Part shown: positions 10,680 to 22,826 of the stretch, one piece after another | How the letters are laid out: every line of letters begins with the position of its first letter | Position numbering within the stretch: the stretch's first letter is position 1 | Source: Alligator mississippiensis | Taxonomy: Eukaryota; Chordata; Crocodylia; Alligatoridae | Direction of reading: 5' to 3' | Assembly (NCBI RefSeq): GCF_030867095.1 | Contig: NC_081830.1 | Location: 35,695,832 to 35,759,831 of the forward strand | Length of the DNA stretch: 64,000 nt | The notes under the pieces: model-generated | Seen by the model: only the letters and a program-made list of their open reading frames with translations | Told to the model about the DNA's origin: nothing | The model's database searches: none | Program-made: the position numbers and the translations under genes

Positions 10680-11290
10680 GCTCTGAAAAGTGGTTTGCAC
10701 ATTCAAACAAGCATCTAACCTCATCACCAGAACTGAAGCCAACTTCTTACAGCTCAAAACACAAAACATGCCAAAAATCTCCAGTACCTGCACAAACTAC
10801 ACACCAGAATCTATCAAAGACAACAATACCCAACTACCTGTGGGGTCACATTTCTCACCAAAAAAACACTGCCTCCAGTCTCTCAGGCCTGATCCTGAGA
10901 GGGAACAAGTTACAAACCACTTTTCACAGTCAGACCTATGAACTTCACTTCATCAGCCTCCTAGGTACAGAAGCTCATGGACTCAATATAGACAGTGATA
11001 TTCTGACATACTACAACCTGCTGGACATCCTGACTCCCCAGGTACCTCTGCACTTTTACCTGCACTGCTACATCCCTCTTCCCCCCACCCCCCCAAGCCT
11101 GTCCCTCATCCCCTGAAGCCTCCATTTCCATTTGCACTGACTGGCTTTCTTACCTGTATTGCATGCCAGGCCAGCCTCTGACTTCTTTACTATTCCTTCC
11201 ATTCAGAAACATCACACACACAAACTGCAGGTTTGCTTACTCCTGACAAAAAGGTTTTTCAACCCAAAAGTTGGCATCCCAGGCAGTTAA
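10680..11290 (+). repeat. Unclassified interspersed repeat
   Basis: The last 200 bp (about 11085-11290) matches 39875-40060 in the same orientation: 'tccatttccatttgcactgactggctttctt', 'gccaggccagcctctg', 'caacccaaaagtt'. The left part is open for 83 codons (10690-10941), and a second frame continues to about 11090 (EAHGLNIDSDILTYYNLLDILTPQVPLHF). I do not recognise the family, and the coding look may be a decayed retroposon frame. Confidence 0.55.
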
Positions 11291-11650
11291 CTGAGCTCAC
11301 CTGGAGCCTCACAACTCCACTGCAACTAGCAAGCCTTAAGCTTGTCAAAGACGTAACAGGTCTGGGCTTTCCCCAGCCAGGACTGTGCATGCACGCATTA
11401 GCTGGAGGTTATGGTTCCTCCGACTCACCTTTCACCAGGGGATCCTCAGTCCTGGCTTTTGCGGGGCTGCTGCACCACCAGCAGTCCCACCAGATCTCCC
11501 TGAAACTAGCAGAGTGCAGTTTTAGTGGTCATGCCCAGGACCTGGAGCCTCCTCCTTCCCTATAGCCCCAGCTCATACCCCCAAGTTTATTCTAACATGG
11601 GAGCTCAGCAGGGACATGTTCTTCCCCTGCTGGCTGGTGATGCAGTGAGT
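11291..11650. other. Unassigned sequence between a repeat and a hAT
   Basis: Not matched to the other hAT copies by eye. It probably contains the rearranged 3' boundary of the minus-strand hAT. Confidence 0.4.
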
Positions 11651-14548
11651 GCCCCCTCCAGCTCCAAGATTGGGGAATTAAGTGGATTTTACTAAATGAA
11701 AAAAGGAAATAGGAGCACAGAATGAGAAGGGTGGCATTCATTCCATCTGCAGGTGGAGCTTGGGGAAACCCAGGAGTGGGAGCTTCACTTTGAGGAACAC
11801 CAGCTGGTCCACCAAACCAGGATCCAATCAGGTATGGTGCAGTGTCATTACATCCCCAGCGATGCTGAACATCCTCTCGCTTGGAAAACTGGTCAGTGGA
11901 CAGGACAGGTGTTCACGGGCAACTGTGGCTAGATCCAGCCACATCAGACTGTGGCTTGCCCAGTAGGCCAAGGGGTCACACAGCAGCACCTCCACATCCT
12001 TGGCAAGATGGGCAGCCACCAAGGCCTGAGCACTACCTGCCTGATGGTGATGTCTGGTGTCTCTGGACCCCACCATAGAAGCTATGCCCTCAGTCCACAT
12101 TGGCAGCACCAGTAGTGGAGGAGGAGACTGGCTAGTGGGTGACATGCACTAGCATGGGACAGTGGATTCCTCTCTTCTACATCGCCCTGCCTCCGCCATT
12201 CTGTCTCCCTTACTCTCTTCACCAGCACCTCCATCCACTGATTCAGGGTTTGGCTAATGCATGCGCTGCCCTTCACCCTCAGGTCACACATGGCGGCCAG
12301 CACATGGACCATACTGGACCGGAAGGGATCAAGCCATTTCCTGAGGCCCTCCTTCAGCCACCTCACCAGTGCCTGGATGTCTGCTGACAGTGGTTTGCCC
12401 AAACCAGGAACATTGATCCCCCAGACGCTGTACATTTGGCTCTGAAATTCCATCATTATGGAGATCACCTGGCTAAGGAGGGCATCAGCAGTGCTGAGGC
12501 TCTCAGTGGCCTCGAGGAAGGGCTTGAGGACCACCAAGATCTAAGAGATGGTATCTCACTCAGCTCTGTTCTGGGGGCTCCTGATCCCAATCTCCCTGAG
12601 CGAGGCCATATCATTGATGGCCCTCTGTTGCTCCATCAGTCTCTCAAGTATCAGGTATATGCAGTTCCATTGAGTCTCCACATTCTACATCATTTTGTGC
12701 TGCAGGATGTTTATCTCTGTTTGTTTGTCCTGTGACATGTTGCCCCCTTTGATGCTCTGGTGGAAGTAGCCTGCCTCCTTCCGGCATTTAGAAATTAGCT
12801 TGCAGGCACTCAGTACGATGGGACCATGAGCACCATGAGCTGCCTGAACCCTGACCGCTCAACTAAGCAGAAGAGCTGGCCGTTGACAGCAAACATCTCC
12901 CCAATGCTCTGGGTGATCTTGCTCACCCTTGCAATGCACCCTGCTTTCTGTCCACCTTTCTCCCACTGTTCCAGGGTGGCCTGCCTCTGCTTTGGGGGGA
13001 CCAGAGTTTTGGAGCAAGTGAGGGACTTCCCTTTGGCAAGGGGGTGGTGCCTGCAGAGAAGCATCCCTGTAGTGGTCATTTGTTTTGTTCCCTTGCCCCG
13101 GCTGGTTTGGGCTTGGCAGTGCAGGCAGATAGCATACGTGGGATCATCTGCCAGCTCAAAATGAACTCAGACCACACTACCCACTCACTTCTGGGGTGCA
13201 GGTGCATGTATGGATGCTGCTGCACTTTCCCCCTCCTCAGCAGGCATAAGCACAGCAAAAGGAGGAGCAAACTCAGCTGAGCTGCTTGCCTTCACCTCTA
13301 TGTCAACCTCCTCCAAAATGCTTTCTGGGGAAGGAGACCTGGCTCTAGGGGAAACTTGAGGGATGTGGAGCACAAACTCAGATGATTCCCCCTTCTTCCC
13401 CAAAAGTTCCCTTGCTAGGGCACTGAGATCCAGATCCAGCTCTTCCTCTGGCACTGGAAGGCTCAGCATGGGAAGTGAAATTGGGGTGGAGTAGGCTGTC
13501 GTGCTGGTGCTGGTGCCGCTGCTTGTTGTCATTATGGTGGTGGTGGTGTGGGGGTTATGGCTGGTGCTCATGGAGGGGATGCAGTCTCAGGCACAGGCAG
13601 TGGCCCTGGCACTGCTCTCCTCTCCCTGCTGCTTGTGGAAGTCTCATCCCTTCTAGCTGGAGGAAAGAGGCTGCATATCAGTTTGTTGGTGGGGGGGAAC
13701 TTACACCTCTCCCTCTACCCCCTGTTCCATCCCTCCCTTAAGGCTGGCCATCTGCCTTTCCACCATGCTTCATGATGTGTTTTATGTCTTCCTTTTCTAA
13801 AAATATACACAGTCCTATCTAAATTCAATAACATAGGTGTGGTGCAAAGAAGAAATGTATAAAAACAAATAGAAATGTTTCTTTCTGCCTTTATAAATGT
13901 ATAGAAATAAAATATAATTGTATTTGCCTTTCTAAATAAATTAAATTCTACAGTGTGATCCTATCCACTATAATTATAAAATTGAAAAAAAAATCAATGA
14001 ATATAATAATAAAATAAAGGCATCTGGAAGAAAGAAAAATGTATTCTGGAAACTTTCTTTCTATGTTAGGCTAGGCTAACAACCAGGAAATCCTTCAGAA
14101 GATCACTGCTATACTCTGTTGTCTGACGCTGAGCTGCTAGAACACGCACCTCAGTAAGTGACGCCAAGGCAGAAAGCAGGGAAGTTCAAACAATGCTGCC
14201 TTTTATGCTGTTTTTCCTTCCCTCCCCCAGAGCACTGGGACTGGAAGGGACCTCAGGGAAGAATGACACTCAATGGCCAGCTACACAGTCAATAATGACA
14301 GCTGTCCTACCCCTCCTCTTCTCCCTCTTCCCTCTCCCTCTCCTTACTTTCTGTTTCCCTGCAGGCAAGCCCAACTTGAGCTTTGAAACGCAAAATGCTT
14401 AGAAACTTTTGAAACATTTTGACTGGCCTCATTTCATTTCAAGGCTGTTTTAAAGCCCTCTGTTTCATTTCAATTTTCCTATTTCAAGTTCAAAATGAGT
14501 CAAAACAGTGTCAAAATGAAATAGGCGGTGAAATTTCGCACAGCCCTA
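11650..14548 (-). mobile_element. Autonomous-type hAT transposon, decayed, 3' end missing
   Basis: The 5' end lies at 14548 (minus strand), where tagggctgtgcgaaat begins. The first 370 bp of the element match the left arm of the element at 5262. A BED-type transposase follows (see the pseudogene entry), running down to about 11780. Homology to the sister copy at 35367-40992 stops at about 11650, just after 'ggaggggg'. I find no matching terminal repeat or partner for the expected target duplicate cctgatgt (14549-14556), so the 3' end is deleted or rearranged. Confidence 0.85.
11780..13571 (-). pseudogene. hAT transposase, decayed (BED/ZBED-like)
   Basis: Pieces in order on the minus strand: an acidic N-terminus with LPVPEEELDLDLSALA (about 13480-13430); a BED zinc-finger remnant around 13160-13050 ending in RHHPLAKGKS; RVSKITQSIGEMF..LVERSGFRQL (about 12940-12830); a block around 12790-12540; VVLKPFLEATESLSTADALLSQVI (12537 downward); and the C-terminal dimerisation block WLDLATVAREHLSCPLTSFPSERMFSIAGDV (about 11950-11840). 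The middle part (RNase H-like core with the TDNGAN motif) seen at 37250-38690 in the sister copy is deleted. Stops and frameshifts separate the blocks, so it is non-functional. Transposase cuts and joins the element ends in the nucleus. Confidence 0.85.
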
Positions 14549-14556
14549 CCTGATGT

Positions 14557-15921
14557 TGAGAGGAGTAAAACCCTATCCTAGAAACTAGGTTGGAGTGTGA
14601 GTGGTAGCTGGGGCCGTGAGGGGAATGAGCTGTGAGAACTCTGTGAACAGGGACAGGGTCTATTTGACTGAAACCAACTGTGCAATTGAAAACACTGACT
14701 GATCATGCTGGGTGGGCTTTGACTCCTGCTGACACAGTGTCAGCAACTCAAGTAAATTCAGGGGAACTGGGATGACTTCCTTCTCAGATAGTGAGATGTG
14801 TGTCCTGTTCTGAGCACCTGCTGGGAAGAAGAAACATAGCACAAGCACACTGGATCCATCCTGGAACTCCAGTGGAGGTGGTTTCAATCTGAGCTAAGAA
14901 CAGCTTACAGAAATAATATGACATGTAGTGATTTTTTATATTTTCTCTGTAAGAATTTCAGTTATTTTTTGTTATGCATTCATTACATTTTTTATTGTAG
15001 TAAAAAGACACATTTGGACATTTGTTTTTGTTTCCATTTTTTATTAATTTGAGCCAAATTTAATGCCAAGTACCTCAGACTACATGCGGTTGGTTTATGT
15101 TTATTTAGATTGATCTTTAGTCAGCCTAGAGATGTTGTGCACTTAATATTGCATAATCCTTTCACACTCAAAGAGACTTCCAAGGGTCTGTATATCACGT
15201 TCTACCCTGAGCTGTTTTAGGGGAAGGGGTCTCACATTTACATCTCATTGTAACTGAAAAGATTGGAAGGGATCCAATGTTACATATATGTATTTGAGGC
15301 CAGAATTTGGTCTGCAGCATTAATACTTTACACCAAACTAAAACTTCCTTCTAAATATTGACATTCAGTCACTGGGTAAACTCAGGGGGAAGATATTATA
15401 GAAGGCAGAACGAAAAGATAAATGTATGATGAATGTAAGGAAGGAAGAACAGACGGTGCAGGGAAAATAAATATAAACAATAATTAGTAAAACAAAAATG
15501 TATTCTCACTTCCTTAATTTCTTCTTATTATTATTACCATCAATATTGTACAGACATAGCAATGGGACCTAGCTATAGATTACATTAGTATTTATAAGAG
15601 CCAGACAGTGGGTCTTGCAAGCAGAAACTTAAAAATAACCTTTCCAAGACTATCCACAAACATCCTCTAGTGGCTGTTACTGTTTGTTGGAGTTCAAGAT
15701 GGACAATAGCATTGATTTTTTTTCTGGAACGATTCCACCCTTTTCCAGCAGATGCTACTGTTATTGCAAGGTTACACCAATATAATCCACTAATTTTGGA
15801 ATGATGATAATCCTAATGCAGAATCATCATCATCTGCATCAGATCAAAGGCTGGACCTGAATGAATGTGTAACCTAGAGAGGAAGAACTGGTCTAGAGGT
15901 AGTTGCAAGAAATCACTTTCT
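14557..15921. other. Intergenic between hAT and OR 2
   Basis: AT-rich, no gene seen. It contains the 3' flank of OR 2 (minus strand). Confidence 0.5.
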
Positions 15922-16875
15922 TTATGCAACAAGCCTCCTTTTCCCAAGCAGTCTCCAGAAAGCACCTTTCACCTCTTTATTTCTCAAAGTATAAACAATA
16001 GGGTTTAGTATGGGTGTGAGGAAAGTATATAATAAAGAAAGAAACTTGTTTGTATCTGGAGAGGAGTCTGCCTTGGGCTTCAGATATATAATACAGGCAG
16101 AGACATAGAAAAATATTACCACAATGAGGTGTGAGGAGCAGGTAGAGAAGGCTTTCTTTCTGCCTTCAATGGAGGCAATCTTCAGGATAGAGGAGACAAT
16201 ACGTATGTATGACAGGAAGATCAGCACAAAGGGGAAGGCAATAAAGATCAAAGCCAACATGAAGACACACAACTCAATGAAGGAAGTGTCCACACAGGCC
16301 AGTTTCAGCAGTGGGAGGATGTCACAGAAGTAATGGTTGATCACGTTGGATCTGCAGAAGGGTAAAGTGAATACCATGCTTGTGAGACCAAAGGACATAA
16401 ATATCCCACTGAGCCAAGACCCTGTAGCAAGTGCATTGCATGTCTTCTTGTTCAGAATGACAGGATAGTGCAGGGGACTGCAGATAGCAATATAACGATC
16501 ATAAGCCATTGAGGCCAGGAGAAAACACTCTGACCCTCCAAAGGAAAAAAAGAAATAGGTTTGTGTACCACAACCAAGGAAAGAAATGCTTCTATCCTCC
16601 ATGAGAAGACTGGCCAACATTTTAGGGATGTTCACAGTTGTGTAACAGATCTCCAGAAAGGACAGGTTCCCAAGGAAGAAATACATGGGGGTCTGCAGGG
16701 CAGCATCCATACCGGTAAGGAAAATGATTAGAAGGTTTCCAGCTAAGGTGAACAAATAAGTAGAAAGGAACAGGGAAAAAAGTAAGTGCTGAAGATGTGG
16801 AAAGTTGGAGAACCCCAGTAAAATGAATTCACTCAAAGCAGAAAGGTTTCCTTCTGGCATTCTTTCCTTTTCCAT
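15922..16875 (-). CDS. Olfactory receptor, class II, intact (OR 2)
   Basis: An odorant GPCR of 317 residues. Features: N-glycosylation site NLS at 10-12, GN in TM1 (46-47), PMYFF (63-67), MAYDRYIAICSPLHY (123-137), extracellular cysteines at 102, 174, 184 and 194, a complete KAFSTCSSHL (241-250) and NPIVYTLRNKEV (291-302). By eye it is closest to family 10 (SECFLLASMAYDRY, GIFMSFG). A splice acceptor (tttattctag) abuts the ATG at 16875 directly, so the coding exon begins with the start codon. A second Met at residue 6 is an alternative start. The insertion VAIFFYVSACIIYLKPKADSSPD in the third extracellular loop region is within the normal range. The frame is unbroken and looks functional. Confidence 0.95.
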   Translation of the reverse strand: MEKERMPEGNLSALSEFILLGFSNFPHLQHLLFSLFLSTYLFTLAGNLLIIFLTGMDAALQTPMYFFLGNLSFLEICYTTVNIPKMLASLLMEDRSISFLGCGTQTYFFFSFGGSECFLLASMAYDRYIAICSPLHYPVILNKKTCNALATGSWLSGIFMSFGLTSMVFTLPFCRSNVINHYFCDILPLLKLACVDTSFIELCVFMLALIFIAFPFVLIFLSYIRIVSSILKIASIEGRKKAFSTCSSHLIVVIFFYVSACIIYLKPKADSSPDTNKFLSLLYTFLTPILNPIVYTLRNKEVKGAFWRLLGKRRLVA

Positions 16876-16887
16876 CTAGAATAAAGG
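16876..16887 (-). promoter_or_regulatory. Splice acceptor of OR 2
   Basis: Minus-strand ctttattctag immediately before the ATG, with AG at 16877-16876. Confidence 0.65.
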
Positions 16888-18770
16888 AAGTAAGAATCAA
16901 ACACAGACTTCAGGATGAAAGAAAAAGCAAAGTTGGAAACACCAGTGAGAGTTCTTTTCTTTTCATAGCTTTTCTTTTCCCTTAACTGTTGGTAAAAATA
17001 TCATTTCAGTATAAGTAGCATCTAAATAAATATGGAGGAAATTTAACAATTTCATTTAGCTCAAAAATCTCTCTTCTACCTCTAGCCTCCCTTTTCTCAT
17101 TCTTTCTCTCCCTCTTTTTTTTTTTTTAACTTTTTTCTGTTCCCAGAAAAGAACATGAAAATGTAAATATTTCAGGTCAGAGGTGATGAAGAATATCTGG
17201 CATTCAAAAGCTTGTCTAACTCTCTCCAAACTATGTAGTTGATCCAGCAAAAGATAGCACCCAAAGAAGTCGTTGCCTCTCCCCATTTTTAAGAGAAATC
17301 CTTATATTATCATCAAAAGTACCTGGCACTCAAGCCTGGCATCCTTTTGGGATAGCGTTATTAAAGGCACCCTTATATTACAGATGAAACCAAACTGAAC
17401 TGTTCTGTGATAAACAACACATCTGGCCATCTCAGATTCACCCCCTCCAGCCCCACGCTAACAGGAGCAGATATCCACTTAGAGTTGTATGTACTGGAGA
17501 CAGCTATGAACAGTCACAGAGACCCCAGGAGAGGGAGAACACTTAATTTAGAATATGAGGGAGTTTACTTCCTAAAAATATTGTTCAGAGATAAGTGAAT
17601 TTTGCCTCATTTTTGGTATATTTCTATGGACTGCAGATCAAAAAAGTTAAGGGATGGCAAAATATGGGGTTTTTTTTGCAGTAGAGATGTTACCTTCTAC
17701 ATACCTCTGCTACAAACCAGTATAGCATGTGTAACTTTTGCAAAAATAATGTGACATGCCTTGTTTTTTGCCATTTCAGACCCTTTAAAAATCCATAGAA
17801 ATGCAATCGCAGGATCAAGAAGTGGAAATGAAAACAGCACTAGACAGAATGTAATTGTACTTACGGGAATTTTGGTATATTGTCTCCTACAGCTTTAATT
17901 CCTTCAAACTTCCTCATGAAGCAGAGAATGCACTCTTGCATATGAAAATCTTTGCAGACTCTAAGTGGAGCCTTTGTTCATTTCTTGAGGTGGCAAGTGT
18001 TCATGGGCATCTCCCTCGGGGAACGATCTTATTAGCATTTCTTATTGTCAATCATTCCTAAACAAGTATACAGCTCAAAAAGAGTTCTATTTTTCTAAAA
18101 CCAATGGGTGAAACTATGAAATGGATACATATTTTAATTCCTTGTTAATTATTATTTATCATCCTGGAGTAAGCACATTTGTTTTTATTTACGCATGTGA
18201 AATAAGCTTGATTTACCCTGAGATGTATTAAAGGAGGACTCTCTGCTTTCTTATCCTACATAGACACTTCATAACTTTTCAGGAATGTGTTGCAGGGCTT
18301 TTAACATGTTAAGGAAACGATCCTTAGGTGAGGCACTAAGGAAGATCGTCCCAGGATTATCTAAATGTCCCTGCATGTTTCATGGCCAAGGTTCAAGTTA
18401 TGTTGCAGGTAACACAATGTGTGGACTACACAGTCATCACTGCCAATTGCCATGCCTACCCAGGAAATGACCAGGGCAAAGACTCCATGGTTCTCCTCAG
18501 CTGCAATGAAGTGCGGCTCTTACATCCTCTCTGCTATGGCCATGGAGACAGATATGAACACAGACAGTGACTATTCCCTGGCTTCTAGATAGTCTATGTC
18601 CTTGATTTCCTTCCTGCCTCTTTAGGACTCAGCCTCCTAAACCCTCAGACTTCTAGCCCACAGCTTCCCACACAGTCTCCCAATCACTGCCCACAACAAT
18701 GTCAGCAAAGCTTCTCTCCTTCCTGTCCCAGAAACCCAGCCAGCATGATGACACTTGAAGACATTTTGCT
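16888..18770. other. Intergenic upstream of OR 2
   Basis: No gene seen. A poly-T run at about 17117-17128. The non-coding first exon of OR 2 may lie here but I cannot place it. Confidence 0.45.
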
Positions 18771-18965
18771 CTGCCTGCCCCCAGTGAGTTTGAATGCAGT
18801 CCAGCCCAGTATGCCATTGCCTTCTTGGCAACAAGGGCACACTGCTAGCTCATACTCAGATTATTGTCCACTATAACCCCCAGGTACTTTTTGGAAGAGC
18901 TGCTCCCCAGCCAGTCAGTCCCCAGCAGGTACCGCTGCAGGGTGCATGCTCTCGGGGTGCATGCC
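18770..18965 (-). mobile_element. CR1 LINE fragment, old
   Basis: The reverse complement carries the CR1 RT C-terminal block. It includes a drifted LGVIVDNNLSMS..., near 18900-18840, followed by a shifted NGILG-like stretch. On the plus strand it reads 'ctattgtccactataacccccaggtact'. It is more diverged than the other CR1 copies and broken by frameshifts. Confidence 0.65.
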
Positions 18966-19829
18966 TAGGTTCTGAGTAAGGCAGACACAATTTACCTCTG
19001 GCAGGCCAAGAAGTGTATCCTGCACCTACATCTCACTGGGGGTGTGTAGGGTAGGGAAGTTCAACTGAATTGGGTGATTATTGATTAAGGTACTTTCATG
19101 AAGGCACATCTGTATGGGGAGATGTTGTTGCTATTGTCCTGTGTGTCCCTTTCAACTTCCCTTCAGCTGAGGAGTGCTTAAGCTAATTCCCTGCTTCACA
19201 CCTCATTCAGCCTCTGAGTTCACAGGCTAACATATGGAGTGCAGGCATACACCTCCTGCCTGTCTGGCCTGGCCAGAGACCTGAACCTTGAGGTAAGGTT
19301 CTAGTCAGGACCATGTAGGAGGGGGTTCAGGCCAACCCACGATCCCTCTCATTCATCTCACCATGTCATGCTCACCACCTAATCCTCATGTGTCTGCCTC
19401 CCCCTCACTCACCCAATCCCACTGCCCTTTGCCACTCTTCCCATCCAGGATAAGACCATAATCCTCACACCTCTCTCAAGCTACCACTCCCATGTTCCCA
19501 CTCCCCACCCATGCCAGCACTTTCATTGGGAGCTTGATTTGTGACACCACTGTTTTATAGGCGGCATGTAAAAATGCAAAATGAACACAGGGACTTTCCA
19601 TCCCACTAATCTCTCCTTATTTTATACTGCAACCCTGCCCTCCTCCTGGAGACTCTTAAAGTGACCTTTCAATACTCACACAATGTCCTTTGGTTAGACT
19701 TTGAGCCGTTCGACTTTTGAGGCATTGAGGCAGGCTACTTGCCTCTTGGCTTTCCCTGTCCAGACCATAAGAACAGTCTCCCCCTTTGATCATGCAGATT
19801 CAGGCAGAGACCATGAAGCAGAACATGTC
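18966..19829. other. Intergenic, no gene seen
   Basis: C-rich in part (about 19340-19520), with no recognisable feature. Confidence 0.5.
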
Positions 19830-19837
19830 ATAGTTAC

Positions 19838-20276
19838 TAGGCCTGTGCAAAGCTTCGGGTGGTGATTTGATTCGGAGGAGATTTGGCCGAATTCGGTGCC
19901 CGAACCTAGAAATCTGAATCAAATCAGGGGACCAATTAATAGGTCCAAATCAATTCAAAGCTCTCTGAATTTTAGGAAAAGATTCAGAAAGCTTCCATGA
20001 TTCAAGTAGGTACCAGTGGCTACATCAGGGATCTGCAACTGGACTCTGAGCTGGTAAGTAATAGGGGCAGATGCAGGGGTGGGGGAGAGGTAAGGGGACC
20101 ATGAGGTGACCCCTGCCACTCCTCCCCCCCACTTCCCCAGCTCCCCTGAACCCAGCTCCCCCATGGGTGCCCCACCCACCCCAGCTCCTGGTCCTTGAAA
20201 GAAAACCCCCGGTCTTCACTGAGTGTTGCTGGATGGGAGGCAATCCCCACTATCCCCCACTTGAACATGCTGCATG
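19838..20276 (-). mobile_element. hAT MITE, truncated by CR1
   Basis: It begins with taggcctgtgcaaagc. The next 200 bp ('gattcggaggagatttggcc', 'caattcaaagctctctgaat') match, inverted, the right end of the complete element at 49865-50929. The copy is therefore in reverse orientation and cut at about 20276, where CR1 sequence begins. The other terminus was not found. Confidence 0.75.
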
Positions 20277-21308
20277 GCTGTGACTTGGATGATTACACAG
20301 TCAGGTAGGTGGCAAATTGGTTAGAGGGTTGAACCCAGAGAGTGTTGGTGGATGGGTCAGTATTGACTTGGAAGGGTGTGGGCAGTGGGGTCCTGCAGGG
20401 ATCCGTCTTTGGACTGATACTCTTCAATGTCTTCATCAGTGACTTGGACAAGGGAGTGAAGTGTACTCTGTCCAAGTTTGCAGATGATACAAAACTGTGG
20501 GGAGAAGTGGACACACCGGAGGGCAGGGAACAACTACAAGCAAACCTGGACAGGTTGGACATATGGGCACAAAACAACAGAATACAATTCAACAAGGAGA
20601 AATGCAAAGTGCTGCACCTAGGGAGGAAAAATGTCCAGCATACCTACTGCCTAGGAAATTACCTGCTTGGAAGCACGGAAGCAGAAAGGGATCTTGGAGT
20701 CCTAGTGGACTCCAAGATGAACATGAGTCATCAGTGTGATGAAGTCATCAGGAAAGCTAACTGCATTTTATCATGCATCAGCAGGTGCATGATGAATAGA
20801 GCCAAGGAAGTGATACTTCCTCTCTATCAGGTGCTTGTCAGACCGCAGTTGGAATACTGCATTCAGTTTTGGGCGCCACACTTCAAGAGAGATGTGGATA
20901 ACCTGGAGAGGGTCCAGAGAAGGGTCACTCGTATGGTTAAGGGCTTGCAGGCCAAGCCCTACAAAGAGAGACTGGGGCACCTGGACCTCTTCAGCCTCCA
21001 TAAAAGAAAGTTGAGAGGCGACCTTGTGGCTGCCTACAAGTTCATCACGGGGGCACAGAAGGGAATTGGTGAGGTTTTATTCACCAAGGCGCCACTGGGG
21101 GTTACAAGAAATAATGGCCACAAGCTAGCAGAGAGCAGATTTAGACTAGACATTAGGAAGAACTTCTTCACAGTTAGAGTGGCCAAGGTCTGGCATGGGC
21201 TCCTAAGGGAGGTGGTGCTCTCCCCTACCCTGGGAGTCTTCAAGAGGAGGTTAGATAGGCATCTAGCTGGGGTCATCTAAACCCAGCACTCTTTCCTGCC
21301 TATGCAGG
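20277..21308 (+). mobile_element. CR1 LINE fragment (RT C-terminal half)
   Basis: Open for 312 codons (20342-21280), from just before GVLQGSVFGLILFNVF through FADDTKL (about 20477) to the usual CR1 C-terminus RLDRHLAGVI. The palm block GVPQGSVLGP has changed to GVLQGSVFGL. Upstream of 20342 the frame is broken by stops (GWCNPESV region). The copy ends inside the 3' untranslated region at about 21308 (cctatgcagg) without the terminal motif. Confidence 0.88.
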
Positions 21309-22275
21309 AGGGTGGATTTCAATGAAGTAAGGAGAATAGTTGGAGAGACACTGAGGTCCTAGAGGGGAGGGGAGTTGGGTGTCCAAGAAGAGTGATCGTT
21401 CCTTAAGAAGGTAATCCTCCAAGCCCAGAGGGAGGTAATCCCAACACAGATCAAAGGGGCAAGAGGGTGCAAAAGCCCCCGTGGCTCACCAAAAGCATCC
21501 AGGAATGTCTTCTATCTAAAAGGAGGCGTACACCCAATGGGAGGGAGGGGCCATCACCAGGGAGGACTATACCTCGGTTGCTTGGGGCTGCAGAGGAGTG
21601 CTCAGGAAGGCCAAGGTGAAGATGGAACTGGGACTAGCTACCCAGATCAAGGACAACAAGAAGTCCTTTTTTAAATACATAGAGGGTAAAAAGAAGGTAC
21701 CGGGTAACATTAGGCCTCTGTAGGACACGCTAGGAAATCTGATTGTTGCACCAGACAGCAAAGCTAACCTATTTAACAATTTCTTTACCTCCAATTTTCT
21801 GAGCAGTGAACAGGTCATCCCCCGCACTGGGACCCCTGTAGGCCCCAGGGGAGGTGCACCCAGGCCTAGGGTCAGAGAAGACCTAGTCATGGAACTTCTG
21901 GAGGATTGGATGTATTTAAATCAGCAGGTCTTGATGATCTCCACCCCAGAGTGCTGAGAGAATTAGCAGAGGTCATTGCAGGACCCCTGGCATGGCTTTA
22001 TGAGCACTCATGGTGTGCTGGTGATGTACCAGAGGACTGGAAAAGGGCCAATATGTTTCCCATTTTCAAAAAACAGAGGAAGGAGGACCCAGGAAACTAC
22101 AGGCCTGTTAGTCTTACCTTGGTCCTGGGTAAGCTTTTTGACAGAATTATCCTGGCACATGTCCATGTGGGGCCAGCAGGGGAGATTATGCTTAGGGGCA
22201 ACCACCATGGGTTCATTAGAGTCAGGTCCTGTCAGACCAACCTGGTGGCCTTCCGTGACTAGGTCACAAATCACT
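21309..22275 (+). mobile_element. CR1 LINE fragment (endonuclease-RT linker and RT N-terminus)
   Basis: A second, separate CR1 piece directly after the first. It encodes the linker (KKSFFKYIEGKKKVPGNIRP in one frame, about 21658-21720) and then, at 21906-22262, LDVFKSAGLDDLHPRVLRELAE...KRKEDPGNYRPVSLT-type RT N-terminus. It stops at the FRD.VT position (about 22262-22275). The order on the strand is 3' half then 5' half, so the two pieces are two insertions or a rearranged copy. Several frameshifts. Confidence 0.82.
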
Positions 22276-22826
22276 TTTTCCCAAATCTTTCATTTCTACC
22301 ATATTCAAAATAGAGAAGACACAAAACTTGTAAGTAGGGAGTATAAAGACAATTCATTACGGAGAAAAGTGGATAGGCTTTGCAGGTATTTCCATTCTCT
22401 ACATTCCTGTTCAAATGATCATATATGAAGATTTGATCAGGACTTTATTTGAACTGTTCCAATAAAAAAATCAGAAATGAAAAATCTAACTTTTCTTTCA
22501 TGTTCATGAAGGATTGTTGGTTGGTTTGGGAGTTTGGTGGGGAGCAAAACTAAACAGACCTAAACCTAAAGCCACATTTTGGGAGGGTTCGAAAATTATA
22601 CACATTAGCAATTGAAAAGAAGACCTATTGGATTACCTCTTTCTTGAAACCAGAAACATTTTCAGATTTTAAAGTTTTCACTAACAGAATAAAAATCTAG
22701 ACTCATTTCCTAGCATTGGGGGGAAAATAAATCTCCTTATAGAAAACAAAACAAAGCAACAGGACAACAAAAATTAAAATGTCAATTTTTTCTGGCTTTT
22801 GATAATTCTCCTTATTTGTCCTATTC
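22276..22826. other. Intergenic, 3' flank of OR 3
   Basis: AT-rich, no gene or repeat recognised. Confidence 0.5.

Noticed and set aside
18637-18840. 67-codon minus-strand frame
   Set aside because: A shifted frame over an old CR1 fragment and flank. Not a gene.
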